A program made the translations under genes and the position numbers. From Candidatus Poribacteria bacterium (GTDB lineage: Bacteria > Poribacteria > WGA-4E > GCA-2687025), in assembly GCA_018644665.1 (NCBI GenBank), contig JABGQA010000094.1, positions 62,001-126,000 of the forward strand: a stretch of 64,000 nucleotides of DNA, given 5' to 3'. Each line of letters begins with the position of its first letter. Position 1 is the stretch's first letter. Positions 20,239-28,995 of the stretch are shown here, in pieces. The notes below the pieces were generated by a model. The model saw only the letters and a list, made by a program, of their open reading frames with translations. It was not told where the DNA came from and searched no databases.

Positions 20239-23133
20239 ATGAGGAAGTGGTTGGCCGTGGCGGTGGGGTTGAGCGTGTGGGCCGCAACGGCTGTTCGCGC
20301 GGATTACACTCGGATCAACGAGGACAACCCAGACGATCCCCTGCACGCGGAGATCTACCGGCTGGACAACGGTCTGACCGTCTACCTCAGCGAGAACCAC
20401 GAGGACCCGCGCTTCCACGCGGAGATCGCCGTGCGAGCTGGCGGCAAGCACGACCCCGACGACTCAACTGGCATCGCGCACTACCTCGAGCACATGCTGT
20501 TCAAAGGGTCGCAGGCTGTTGGCGTCCTTGATTACGATCAGGAGCGGCCGCATCTGGACCGGATCACCGAGCTATATGAGCAGCACTTCGACGAACCGGA
20601 CGCAGAGAAGCGGCGAGAGATCTACACCGAGATCAACCGTGAGTCTCAGTTGGCGGCGCAGTACGCGATCCCGACGGAACTGAACAAGATCTACTCGATG
20701 ATGGGCGAGCAGAGCCTTAACGCGTTCACGTCGAACGAAGCGACCGTGTATCAGGTCAACCTGCCGTCGAATCGACTGACCCAATGGGCCGAGGTCGAAA
20801 CCGACCGCTTCGCGCGGCCAGTGTTCCGGCTCTTCCAGCCCGAGATCGAGACCGTCTACGAGGAGAAGAACCGGTCGCGGGACAGCAAGGAATACGCCAT
20901 CCGGGAGGCAGTGCACGCGGCGCTGTACGAAGGGCACCCTTACGGCCGGACGATTCTCGGATCTGTCGAGCACCTGAAGCGACCGTCCATCCAACGCATG
21001 TACGACTTCGTGGATAAGCACTACGTCCCCAGCAACATGGCCATCGTGATCTCGGGCGACATCGACGCCGCGCAAGCCATCCAAGTCCTCGACGAGCACT
21101 TTTCGCAGTGGGAACCCAAAGACGCTCCCGAGGCTCCTACGCACCGAGCGGAGCCGGTCGAGGGAGCCCGGCGCGTCAGCGTGCAGTACCCCGGCGAGGA
21201 GTACGTCCTCATCGCGTTCCGGACCGTTCCAAATGGGCACCCCGATGTCGAGACGTTGGCGCTCCTCGACATGATCCTGGACAACGCGACTGCCGGCCTC
21301 ATAAACCTGAACCTGACGCAGACCCAAGTCGTGCGCGCGGCCGGGTCGAGTCCGCTGGCGTCGAACGACTACGGCGCCCAGTACCTATGGGGCGTGCCGA
21401 AGGAAGGCCAAACCCTCGCCGAAGTCGAGAGCTTGCTGTTGGAGCAGGTCGAGTTGGTGAAGGCGGGCCAGTTCGAGGACTGGATCATACCTGCCATCGT
21501 GACCGACTTCAAGAAGTCGGAGAAGGCGCAGCTAGAGTCCAACACCGCTCGCGCGGGCATAATGCGGTCTGCGTTCACGGAACACGCGGCCTGGGACTAC
21601 GCCGTGGGCCAGCTCGACCGGATGGGCGCGCGGAGCAAGGCGGACGTGGTCCGCGTCGCGAACGAGTACTTCGGGGACGACATGGTCGTCGGGTACCGGC
21701 TGGATGGCGAGCATGGCCTGGCGCAACTGGACAAGCCGGCCCTAGACCCACTGGACATCGACACTACGAGGACCTCGGCGTTCGCCCGCGACATACTCGC
21801 CAGACCAGTGGCGGACATCGAGCCCGTGTACGTCACCGAGGATGACTACGAGGTTATCCCGTACGCGGACGGAATCGACCTCTACTACTCGCAGAACCCC
21901 ATCAACGACCTGTTCACGTTCTCGATATCCGTCGACAAGGGGCGAATCCACGAGGAGCGACTTGGGTTGGCGGCGATGCTGCTGGACAAGTCGGGCACCG
22001 TTCTTTTCAGCGCCGACGAACTGAGCAAGCAGTGGTATCGCATCGGTTCGGACTTCGGCTTCAGCCCAGGCAGCAACGCGTCCAGCTTCTCTCTGTCGGG
22101 GTTGGACGACAAGTTCGAGCAGTCGCTCGCGCTGATGATGCACACAATCCGCCACCCGAAGGCCGCCAGCGATGTGCTGGACGAACTCGTGCAGATAACG
22201 TTGAAGAATCGCGAAGACGTGCAGAAGGATCCCCGCGATCTGTTCGGCATGCTCCTACAGTACAGCCGATACGGGGACCAGTCGCCCTACCGGCGGTTCA
22301 TCCCGACAGCCGATCTGCCGAGCCTGACGGTCGATGAGCTGCACGACCACGTCGAGTCCCTTCTGGGCCTCGCACACCGCATCTACTACGTCGGCTCCCT
22401 GTCGTCGGACGACGTACTGGCCGCCCTCAGGGAATACCACCCCGTGCGTGGTGGCCTGGAGGAGCCGCCGGCCCACGTGTTCCTGAAGGCGCGCGAGACG
22501 GCTGAGACGGAGATCTACCTGGTCAGCAAGGAGGCCGCACAGGCACAGATCCTCATCGAGTTCGCCGGCAAGGAATACGACGAATCCCTGCACACGCCGG
22601 TCCAGTTCTACAACCGCTACTTCTCCGACGGCTTCTCCGGCATCGTCATGCAGGAGCTTCGGGAAGCGCGTGCGCTGGCTTACCAGGCGCAGGCCCAGTA
22701 CAGCCAGGGCAGTCGGAGGCGGGACCAGAACGTCATGTATGGCTACATCGCGACGCAGGCGGACAAGACGCCGGAAGCCATCGCGGCGTTCCTGGAACTG
22801 TTCGATGCCCTGCCCGAGTCGCCAGATCGGTTCGAGACCGTACGGCAGCAAGTGGTCAACGACTACCGCACAAGTCGCATCGGCTTCCGCGACGTACTGG
22901 GGGCCGTGCGTTCGTGGGAGCTGTACGAACTCGACGGCGACCCACGCAAGTCCCGCTTCGAACAGGCGCAGACAGTGCAACTGGCCGACATGATGCGTTT
23001 CCATGCCGACGAGATCCACGGCCGTCCTAAGCGCATCTCCATAGTCGGGGACAAGGCCAGGATAGGCATGGACGCCGTCGCTGCCCTTGGCGCCGTGACG
23101 GAACTGGATCCGAGCGACCTGATCGTCGAGTAG
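20239..23133 (+). CDS. Secreted M16 family zinc metalloprotease (insulinase/pitrilysin-like)
   Basis: 964 aa. A Sec signal (residues 1-20, cut near VRA-D) is followed by an inverted zinc motif HYLEH (H81, E84, H85) inside the first M16 domain. The insert after it (ERPHLDRI...NAFTSNEATVY) matches the subfamily of roughly 950-aa two-repeat M16 proteases found in Bacteroidetes and relatives. The second half carries the inactive M16/M16_C repeat. The predicted job is degrading peptides or misfolded proteins in the periplasm. ATG 20239 is chosen because GGAGG (20224-20228) lies 10 nt upstream and the signal peptide starts there; ATG 20230 and 20212 are in frame but badly spaced. The exact substrate cannot be told. 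Confidence 0.92.
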   Translation: MRKWLAVAVGLSVWAATAVRADYTRINEDNPDDPLHAEIYRLDNGLTVYLSENHEDPRFHAEIAVRAGGKHDPDDSTGIAHYLEHMLFKGSQAVGVLDYDQERPHLDRITELYEQHFDEPDAEKRREIYTEINRESQLAAQYAIPTELNKIYSMMGEQSLNAFTSNEATVYQVNLPSNRLTQWAEVETDRFARPVFRLFQPEIETVYEEKNRSRDSKEYAIREAVHAALYEGHPYGRTILGSVEHLKRPSIQRMYDFVDKHYVPSNMAIVISGDIDAAQAIQVLDEHFSQWEPKDAPEAPTHRAEPVEGARRVSVQYPGEEYVLIAFRTVPNGHPDVETLALLDMILDNATAGLINLNLTQTQVVRAAGSSPLASNDYGAQYLWGVPKEGQTLAEVESLLLEQVELVKAGQFEDWIIPAIVTDFKKSEKAQLESNTARAGIMRSAFTEHAAWDYAVGQLDRMGARSKADVVRVANEYFGDDMVVGYRLDGEHGLAQLDKPALDPLDIDTTRTSAFARDILARPVADIEPVYVTEDDYEVIPYADGIDLYYSQNPINDLFTFSISVDKGRIHEERLGLAAMLLDKSGTVLFSADELSKQWYRIGSDFGFSPGSNASSFSLSGLDDKFEQSLALMMHTIRHPKAASDVLDELVQITLKNREDVQKDPRDLFGMLLQYSRYGDQSPYRRFIPTADLPSLTVDELHDHVESLLGLAHRIYYVGSLSSDDVLAALREYHPVRGGLEEPPAHVFLKARETAETEIYLVSKEAAQAQILIEFAGKEYDESLHTPVQFYNRYFSDGFSGIVMQELREARALAYQAQAQYSQGSRRRDQNVMYGYIATQADKTPEAIAAFLELFDALPESPDRFETVRQQVVNDYRTSRIGFRDVLGAVRSWELYELDGDPRKSRFEQAQTVQLADMMRFHADEIHGRPKRISIVGDKARIGMDAVAALGAVTELDPSDLIVE

Positions 23134-23171
23134 TCCGACCGCGCGAGGCCGGGCCCGAAACACTGGTGATC

Positions 23172-23212
23172 GCCCGCATCAGGGCAACGTCATGCACGTT
23201 GTCGATGCGGGC
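23172..23212 (+). terminator. Long interrupted hairpin after the protease gene
   Basis: 23172-23180 pairs with 23204-23212, and 23183-23190 with 23196-23203 (one G-U), leaving a 5-nt loop. No T-tract follows, so termination is plausible but unproven. It sits between the protease stop and the strong promoter at 23237. Confidence 0.5.
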
Positions 23213-23236
23213 GCTCCACTATATGCACTCCCATAC

Positions 23237-23265
23237 TTGACAATGTTAATCGCGCCCATTATAAT
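23237..23265 (+). promoter_or_regulatory. Perfect consensus sigma70-type promoter
   Basis: TTGACA (23237-23242), a 17-nt spacer and TATAAT (23260-23265): full consensus match in both boxes. Transcription would start near 23272, about 36 nt before the ATG of the DUF2089 gene. Confidence 0.9.
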
Positions 23266-23307
23266 GGTGAATGAAGCGGCTAACTATCATAGAGGGTGGA
23301 TCACCCA

Positions 23308-23724
23308 ATGCTTCGCCCGGAAGTGCCAGCATGTCCGTCGTGTGGCGGCGACATCCGCATCAGCCGATACCTGTGCCCGAGCTGCGACCTTTCCGTCGAG
23401 GGCTCCTTCGAGCGGAATCGGTTCTCCCGGCTATCGCGACAGGGCCAGGATTTCCTGATCCTATTCGTGAAGAACCGCGGGAACCTGCGCGAAATCGAGA
23501 GAGAGCTGGACATCTCCTACCCGACGGTGCGGAATCGCCTCAACCGCGTCATTGCGGAGTTAGGTCTGTCGGAGGAGCAGCGGTGGACAGCGGACGAGAT
23601 CGCGGCGGAGCGCACGTCGATCGTTTCGGAGTTGCACGAGGGGAAACTCTCCCCCACGGCCGCGGAGGATCTCCTACGAGCCCTCAACCAACTCAGCCCT
23701 GTTGACGGAGGCCCGAGCACATGA
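23308..23724 (+). CDS. DUF2089-type zinc-ribbon / HTH regulator
   Basis: 138 aa. Cys9, Cys12, Cys23 and Cys26 (CPSC...CPSC) form a zinc ribbon. Residues 45-90 read as a helix-turn-helix with the DUF2089 signature RGNLREIERELDISYPTVR. Residues 100-130 (ERTSIVSELHEGKLSPTAAE...) are a short bihelical module that recurs at the N-termini of the next two proteins. It is probably a DNA-binding regulator of this operon (inference from the HTH and its first position). ATG 23308 is preferred because GGTGG lies 8 nt upstream; GTG 23296 is possible. It sits behind the consensus promoter and overlaps the next gene by ATGA. Confidence 0.88.
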   Translation: MLRPEVPACPSCGGDIRISRYLCPSCDLSVEGSFERNRFSRLSRQGQDFLILFVKNRGNLREIERELDISYPTVRNRLNRVIAELGLSEEQRWTADEIAAERTSIVSELHEGKLSPTAAEDLLRALNQLSPVDGGPST

Positions 23725-24113
23725 GTCAAGAGCGGCTACTTATTCTACGTATGATCGCGGAAGGCAAGTTGAGCCCCGAAGAGGGGAACCGCTTGCTGGA
23801 GGCCCTCGACGGCGACCGACCCCACTCGAACGGAAAGGGATCGAGCGGGGCCGCGTACCAGGTGTTCTCGCGGACGGCCCGCGATGTTCGGAAGGGCCTG
23901 GAGGACATCGGACAGAAGGCGGGCGAGATCCTGCGCGAACGGCAGAAGGATCTGCGCGCGCAAGTCGAGGACATTAAGCGGAACGTTGGGAAGGCCGCCA
24001 AGGGCGACGAAGACGATTCCCACACGATCACCATAGAGGTCGAGGAAGACACGCCCTCGAACACAACGGCCGCGACTGGCCGTCGGGAAGGGGCCTCGCA
24101 TGACGACCAATGA
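23721..24113 (+). CDS. Small helical protein with SHOCT-like/YvlB N-terminal bihelical module
   Basis: 130 aa with no signal peptide. Residues 3-30 (ERLLILRMIAEGKLSPEEG...) form a two-helix module like the YvlB N-terminus. Residues 45-95 are a charged amphipathic helix, probably a coiled coil (RTARDVRKGLEDIGQKAGEI). The tail is acidic and disordered. The start overlaps the upstream stop (ATGA), with GGAGG 9 nt before it. The likely role is an adaptor or antagonist binding its two neighbours through the shared module (inference). No enzyme motif is visible. Confidence 0.8.
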   Translation: MSQERLLILRMIAEGKLSPEEGNRLLEALDGDRPHSNGKGSSGAAYQVFSRTARDVRKGLEDIGQKAGEILRERQKDLRAQVEDIKRNVGKAAKGDEDDSHTITIEVEEDTPSNTTAATGRREGASHDDQ

Positions 24114-25059
24114 GCGGGTCATCGTTCTGAACCTCCTGCGGGAGGGGAAGATCTCGACGGGCGATGCTGAGCAACTCCTCCAGGCGCTCACCGACACGGC
24201 CTCTGGGTCGTCTGGCAGCGCCAGGCAGGACTGGAAGCTTGACGATGTGCTCCGACGCGTTGAGCGCGAGCTGAAGGCAGTCGACGTCACGAAGTTCACC
24301 GGCAAGGTCGAGGGCTTCTTTGACGACATGCGCAAGCGGTTCTCGGAGATGGCGTGGGACGGGCCCAACGGCAAGCAGGGGAGTGAAGACCGCAATGTCA
24401 TCAAGGGGTCGGGCGAGTTCGACCTGGCGGACGGATCCATCATTCACATCAGTCAGAAGGGCGGCGAGGTCCGCCTGGCGCCGGCGGGCGTGGATCGGGT
24501 CCGCGTGGCGGCTCCGCTCTGCTATGCCGACATCGAGGATTCGCGGGATCGCGCGCGATTTGAGGCGGTGGGCGGAACGCTAGAGGTCGGTATCCCCCGC
24601 GGCGTCACGAAGGTGTACGTCGAGGCCACCGGGTGCCAGTTCGCAGCCGACGACATCGCCCTGGACGCGTTGACGGCACGGATCGTGGGCGGCGCGATGC
24701 GCGTGAAGGGCGTCAATGCCCGCCTCAATCTGAATCTCATCGGCGGGAGCATCCACATCGACGACGTCGTCGGCGACGAGGTCGACGCGGAAACGAACGG
24801 AGGCAGCATCTCAGCGGACCTGGGCGAGGTGCATTCAGGGGCATACAAGCTCGTGGCTGCGGGTGGTGGCGTCACGGTGGATGTCGCCGCCGGATCGGGC
24901 TTCGAAGTGGCCTATACGGTCACGGGCGGCGTGTTCGAGTCCCAGTGGGGTACGCCTCCGGCTGGGGAAAACCAACTGCGCGTCGGTGACGGTGGCGCGA
25001 CATTCGAGTTCGTAGCGAACGGTGGGTCCATCGCTCTGCGTCAGAGCGAATCATCGTAG
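24100..25059 (+). CDS. YvlB/LiaF-like DUF4097 (Toastrack) beta-repeat protein
   Basis: 319 aa. Residues 4-31 (ERVIVLNLLREGKISTGDAE...) repeat the bihelical module of the two upstream proteins. A linker with an amphipathic helix follows. Residues about 105-315 form a glycine-rich all-beta domain with alternating hydrophobic strands (ETNGGSISADLGEV, AAGGGVTVDVAAGSG), typical of DUF4097, which in Firmicutes occurs beside PspC and LiaF in envelope-stress loci. No signal peptide is seen, so it is probably cytoplasmic or membrane-associated. It overlaps the previous gene by 14 nt; the ribosome binding site is AAGGGG. Confidence 0.85.
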   Translation: MTTNERVIVLNLLREGKISTGDAEQLLQALTDTASGSSGSARQDWKLDDVLRRVERELKAVDVTKFTGKVEGFFDDMRKRFSEMAWDGPNGKQGSEDRNVIKGSGEFDLADGSIIHISQKGGEVRLAPAGVDRVRVAAPLCYADIEDSRDRARFEAVGGTLEVGIPRGVTKVYVEATGCQFAADDIALDALTARIVGGAMRVKGVNARLNLNLIGGSIHIDDVVGDEVDAETNGGSISADLGEVHSGAYKLVAAGGGVTVDVAAGSGFEVAYTVTGGVFESQWGTPPAGENQLRVGDGGATFEFVANGGSIALRQSESS

Positions 25060-25072
25060 ACGGAGGAGAGAC

Positions 25073-25273
25073 ATGAACCTGTTCGTGAAGATCCTCGCAT
25101 GGATCGCGATAATCATCCTGGGCTGGAAGGGGTTGGCGCTGCTCCTCGGCACGGTGCTCGGCCTTGTCGGACTGCTTGGAGCCCTCATCGGGTTCACCAT
25201 CAAGCTGGTCCTGCTCGCGTGCATCGCGTACGCCATCCTGTGGCTCTACCGGCGAGTCAAGTCGGAGGCGTAA
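25073..25273 (+). CDS. Small two-helix membrane protein
   Basis: 66 aa, almost entirely hydrophobic, with two predicted transmembrane helices (residues 4-27 and 31-57) and a basic C-terminus (YRRVKSEA), so the tail should be cytoplasmic. A strong GGAGGAGAG lies just upstream. It is the last gene of the DUF2089/DUF4097 operon, 13 nt after the previous stop, and is followed by a terminator. It may be the membrane anchor of the system; no family is recognised. Confidence 0.8.
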   Translation: MNLFVKILAWIAIIILGWKGLALLLGTVLGLVGLLGALIGFTIKLVLLACIAYAILWLYRRVKSEA

Positions 25274-25306
25274 CGCGTCACGACGCGTGGCTGCACACAG
25301 ACGTGG

Positions 25307-25338
25307 AGAAGGGGCGGGGAGCGATCCCCGCCCCTTCT
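25307..25338 (+). terminator. Terminator of the envelope-stress operon
   Basis: A perfect 14-bp GC-rich stem (25307-25320 with 25325-25338) is closed by a GCGA tetraloop. The T-run is short. Confidence 0.75.
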
Positions 25339-25466
25339 CGTGTACGCGCAGGGCGGATGGCCTGCACCGTCACCGACGATGCCTCACCGTCATGGACGCG
25401 CGGTCCTCGGCGTGACGACTGAGAGTCCCGACCTTCGGGGGCGAGCGGCCTCGCGTAGTCCGTACG

Positions 25467-25500
25467 CGACGAAGGCGGGGACTGCTCCCCGCCTTCGTCG
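25467..25500. terminator. Bidirectional terminator between converging units
   Basis: A 14-bp perfect inverted repeat (25467-25480 with 25487-25500) has a 6-nt loop. It lies 20 nt beyond the stop of the minus-strand OmpA-like gene. Confidence 0.7.
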
Positions 25501-25520
25501 TGCGCAGCGTCAGATGCGTG

Positions 25521-26399
25521 CTATTCGCCCTTGATGGCGACCTCGACGCGACGGCTCTGCTTCTGGCCGTCCATAGTTGCCTGGCCGCCGACGGTCTCGA
25601 AGTGACCGCGTCCGCTGACGACGACCTTGTTGGTCACGCCGCGGGACTCGAGGTATGCCGCGACGGCTCGGGCGCGCGCCTCGGACAGTTGTAGGTTGGT
25701 CATGAACGTGCCGCCCAGGATCGGCCTGGAGTCGGCGTGGCCCGTAACGAGGACGGTCGCCGACGGGTTGTCCTTGATGTCCGCGATGCCCTTGTCGAGG
25801 TCCTTCTTGGCAGCATCGCCGAGAGACGTCGAACCCGAGCCGAAGAACACGGTGCTAACGCCGATCGGAACGGACTTCCGCAGCGTGTCCGCGGTCTCGG
25901 CCCGCAGCGACTCGATGTCGCCCATGGACTTGGAGGACATGGCGTCGATCTGCGACATGACGCCATCACGCGCGTTCGCGAGGATGTCTTCCACGTCGCC
26001 GAGGACTTTGTCGTCGCCTGCGGCCGCGTTCGCGGCAGCGTCCTTATTGGCGGCGTCAATCGCGGCCTGTAGCTCGTCGCGGAGCGCGCCGTCCATCTCG
26101 GTAGCGTTCTGGTTCGCAGACGCCAGCGTATCCGCGTCGCCCTGTTCGGCGGACGCCATCGCGTCATTCTTGGCGTCCTCGACGGCCTCACCGAGATCGG
26201 TAGCTGCGGTCTCAAGGCTGCCGAGACGGCCTTCGGCCGCGCCGATTGACGAGTCCACGCCGGAGAGCCTGTCGGAGGTGTCTGCCTTATAGGCTTCGTA
26301 TTCAGGCAGGAACACATCCTTCTTCATGTTCCCGCAACCGGCGAGGACGAGAACGGCAACAGATGATGCCGCCAGCCACGCCATAGGCTTCCGTGTCAT
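25521..26399 (-). CDS. OmpA-domain outer-membrane lipoprotein
   Basis: 292 aa. The lipobox LAGC (Cys22) predicts a lipid-anchored protein. Residues 30-160 are alanine- and acid-rich, probably a long coiled-coil spacer. Residues about 170-290 are an OmpA C-terminal peptidoglycan-binding domain, with the binding Asp in TGHADSRP and the Arg in LQLSEARARAVAAYL. The predicted job is tethering the outer membrane to peptidoglycan, as Pal does. GGGAGG lies 8 nt before the ATG. It is transcribed alone toward a bidirectional terminator. Confidence 0.9.
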   Translation of the reverse strand: MTRKPMAWLAASSVAVLVLAGCGNMKKDVFLPEYEAYKADTSDRLSGVDSSIGAAEGRLGSLETAATDLGEAVEDAKNDAMASAEQGDADTLASANQNATEMDGALRDELQAAIDAANKDAAANAAAGDDKVLGDVEDILANARDGVMSQIDAMSSKSMGDIESLRAETADTLRKSVPIGVSTVFFGSGSTSLGDAAKKDLDKGIADIKDNPSATVLVTGHADSRPILGGTFMTNLQLSEARARAVAAYLESRGVTNKVVVSGRGHFETVGGQATMDGQKQSRRVEVAIKGE

Positions 26400-26434
26400 T
26401 CGATGTGCCTCCCAGCAAGTGAAACAAGGCGCCG

Positions 26435-26464
26435 AGTCTACAGATGCGGCCCGTGGTATATCAA
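26435..26464 (-). promoter_or_regulatory. Candidate promoter of the OmpA-like lipoprotein gene
   Basis: On the minus strand, TTGATA (26464-26459) and TAGACT (26440-26435) are separated by 18 nt, about 36 nt before the ATG. The match is only moderate. Confidence 0.35.
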
Positions 26465-26664
26465 CTGTCTACGTCGTGCCGTAGCTCGCGTTACGAAGCC
26501 GTGTGCTCAATCCGCCTGCCCGCGACCGGCGTACAGCCGGATGACGGGAATCTACGTGCGTGAGTATATAGGACGGCCGACGGGTCGTCAACCCGACAAC
26601 TCGCCGAAACTCGGCCGGGCGGGGACGGAGCGCAGGGCCTGGGCGCCGCCATCGTACAGCGGGC

Positions 26665-27369
26665 TCAGAGGTGTCCCTGGAGGAACGACCGGGCGTGCGC
26701 GATCGCAGGTTCAGCCGCCATCTCGCCGCTTTCATCGTCGACGACAAGCCACCCATCGAACCCGATGTCGCGGATCGCGTCGAAGATAGGCGCGAAGTCC
26801 AATTCGCCGCGTCCAAGCGGGCAGAACCCACGGTCGGCCAGGTCCTTGATGTGGAAGACGTCGATGTGATCGCGGCAGTCCGAGATCAGGCCGGGGATGT
26901 CCGTGACGCCCCCGAGGGCCGCGTGCGCCGTGTCCAGCGTCAACGTGACGTCCTCGGGCCGCGTCAGGTCGCGGAGGGCCGCCAGATCCTCGCCGCTCTC
27001 GAATACGGCGCCGGCATGGTTGTGGAGCGACAGCGCCGTGCCGTGCGCGCGTGCGTCGCGGCCGAGCCTCGTCAGAATCTCGGCGGCCTCCGCGCGGGTG
27101 ACGGCGTCACGCTTCCACCCCGCGACCCACGTCACGATGGGCAGGCCGTGCAACGCGGCCCAACGCAATGTCGCGCGGGTTGCGTCCTCGTCGACGCCGT
27201 ACGCAATGACCCCCATCGTGCTGTCGATAGCCGGCGCCGCCCCAGCCTCGACCCAGGGCGTGAACTGTGCGCCCTTGGGTTGTACGCCCTCGAAGCCGTA
27301 AGCTGAGGCGAACGCGGCAATCTGCCGGAGCTCTTCGGCGTTCCCGGGACGCGAGTACGCTAGCCGCAT
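26665..27369 (-). CDS. Sugar phosphate isomerase/epimerase, AP-endonuclease-2 TIM barrel
   Basis: 234 aa from ATG 27369 (AGGGGAG about 11 nt upstream). The sequence has the xylose-isomerase-like pattern: LSLHNHAG with a metal-binding His, LTLDTAHAAL with Asp/His, VFHIKDLADRG, and FDGWLVVDDESG with a terminal acidic ligand. These residues normally bind a divalent metal for aldose/ketose or inosose interconversion. The substrate cannot be assigned. It is transcribed away from the TPR-led operon at 27472. The open frame extends to 27438 (TTG), but that N-terminus has no family similarity. Confidence 0.85.
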   Translation of the reverse strand: MRLAYSRPGNAEELRQIAAFASAYGFEGVQPKGAQFTPWVEAGAAPAIDSTMGVIAYGVDEDATRATLRWAALHGLPIVTWVAGWKRDAVTRAEAAEILTRLGRDARAHGTALSLHNHAGAVFESGEDLAALRDLTRPEDVTLTLDTAHAALGGVTDIPGLISDCRDHIDVFHIKDLADRGFCPLGRGELDFAPIFDAIRDIGFDGWLVVDDESGEMAAEPAIAHARSFLQGHL

Positions 27370-27471
27370 CTGTCCGTTTGCTCCCCTGCGCGGCGTCGAA
27401 GGCGCCGGTATGCGAGCGCAGATGATACAATGGCTCACGGTTCACGGCTATTGCCCGGATTGGAGAGGTCC

Positions 27472-28995
27472 ATGGTCGCGCGTCGCCTTCAGCCGATAGC
27501 GCTCCTCGTCGTCGCCACATTCATGGCGGGTGTCCCTGCGGTATCGCGGGCGGCCACGTCACGCGAGGAAGTGCGCTCCATCATAACGGACGTTGCTCAC
27601 CGCCCTGCGACGATTATCGAGGGCGTTGGGGCGCCGCACCAGGAGGTAACGACGTCCTCCGCCGAGGCGCAGGCGTTCTACGACCAGGCCCTCGGCTGGA
27701 CACACAGCTACTTCTGGATGGAGGCTGCGCGCTCCTTCCACCACGCCCTATCGCTGGACGAGAACATCGCCCTGGCGCACGTAGGCCTGTACATCGTCTA
27801 CTGGAACGTCGGCATGCGCGACGTGTCGAAGTCGCACCTCGACGCTGCGTTGGACCTCCGAGCGCATGTGAGCGATCGCGAGCGCATGTACATCGACGCC
27901 CGTGAGACGCAACACCGGGCGATGCTCGCGGGCGGCGACGAACGTAGAGCGCTGCGCGACGAATACCGCTCTGCCCTTGCGCGGGCGCTGATGAAGTACC
28001 CGGGCGACGCGGAGCTGTGGGTCGCGCGAGGGCAGGCCGCCGAGTCGGCCGCATCGGGCATCGGGCAGCGCGGGTCGATCAACGGCGTCGCGTGGTATGA
28101 GTCCGCGCTTGTGCGCGATCCGGCGCACATCGGCGCGCATCACTACCTTCTCCACTGCTACGAGAACATGCGGCAATACGAGCTTGCCGTGTACCACGCC
28201 GAGGAATACGGGAACCGCGCGCTCGTCGCGCCGCATGGACAGCACATGGTCGCGCACGTCCTCCCGCGTGTGGGTCGGTGGGACGACGCTCTTGCGCGCT
28301 TCCAGAGGGCGTACGACCTCGAAGCGGCTTATTACGAGCGCGAGAGCATCCCGTCGTGGGCGGACTGGCACCACCTACATAACCTGCACCTCTATGGGAT
28401 GGCCCTGCTGCGCAACGGTGACACGGCGCGGGCCGGATCGATCCTGCGTGAGGCGTGGGATACGCCGGGCCAGCGGCCGGTGAACGAGGTCTACGCGCAC
28501 TTGCCCTACCTGGAGTACCTGCTGCACGTCGGCGACGCGGAGGCGGCCCTTGACCGAGCGAACGAACTCGCCGAGACGCACGGGCCGACCGGCGCCGCGG
28601 TCGGTCGGGCATTTGCTGGCGAGGCGCTCCTGTTCCTGGACCGGCAGGAGGAGGCGGCCGAGGTTTCGGACCAGATAGACGCGACCGTGTCCGACCGGTT
28701 CCCGAACGGCGTGCCGGGCCGGGGTCGGTCGTTTATCCGGCAGTTCAAGGCTGAGAGGGCCCTTTACGACAGCGACCCGACGACGGTCTTCCTCGTCGAG
28801 GCGCGGCTGCTGGAGATCGCGGACTCGCTGCTGCGTGAGGCGAGTTTCGATGGCTGGGGCGAGGGACTCTTCCGCATCGAACGGATGATGCGGTTCGCAC
28901 ACCTCACGGGCTTCGACGACCTCGCGACCAAGCTCCGCGACCGCATGGCCACGCTCGATCCCGAATACACGGCGAGCGTTGACATGCGCGAATGA
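27472..28995 (+). CDS. Secreted TPR-repeat protein
   Basis: 507 aa. The signal peptide (MVARRL then a hydrophobic stretch, cut near SRA-A) is followed by several helix pairs of TPR type (QAFYDQALGWTHSYFWMEA, FHHALSLDENIALAHVGLYI). This resembles the TPR proteins with a DxxDxHH-like aromatic core that often act as exported scaffolds. GGAGAGG lies 3 nt before the ATG, a little close; GTG 27475 is possible. It is the first gene of a four-gene chain and overlaps the epimerase gene by ATGA. Confidence 0.82.
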   Translation: MVARRLQPIALLVVATFMAGVPAVSRAATSREEVRSIITDVAHRPATIIEGVGAPHQEVTTSSAEAQAFYDQALGWTHSYFWMEAARSFHHALSLDENIALAHVGLYIVYWNVGMRDVSKSHLDAALDLRAHVSDRERMYIDARETQHRAMLAGGDERRALRDEYRSALARALMKYPGDAELWVARGQAAESAASGIGQRGSINGVAWYESALVRDPAHIGAHHYLLHCYENMRQYELAVYHAEEYGNRALVAPHGQHMVAHVLPRVGRWDDALARFQRAYDLEAAYYERESIPSWADWHHLHNLHLYGMALLRNGDTARAGSILREAWDTPGQRPVNEVYAHLPYLEYLLHVGDAEAALDRANELAETHGPTGAAVGRAFAGEALLFLDRQEEAAEVSDQIDATVSDRFPNGVPGRGRSFIRQFKAERALYDSDPTTVFLVEARLLEIADSLLREASFDGWGEGLFRIERMMRFAHLTGFDDLATKLRDRMATLDPEYTASVDMRE

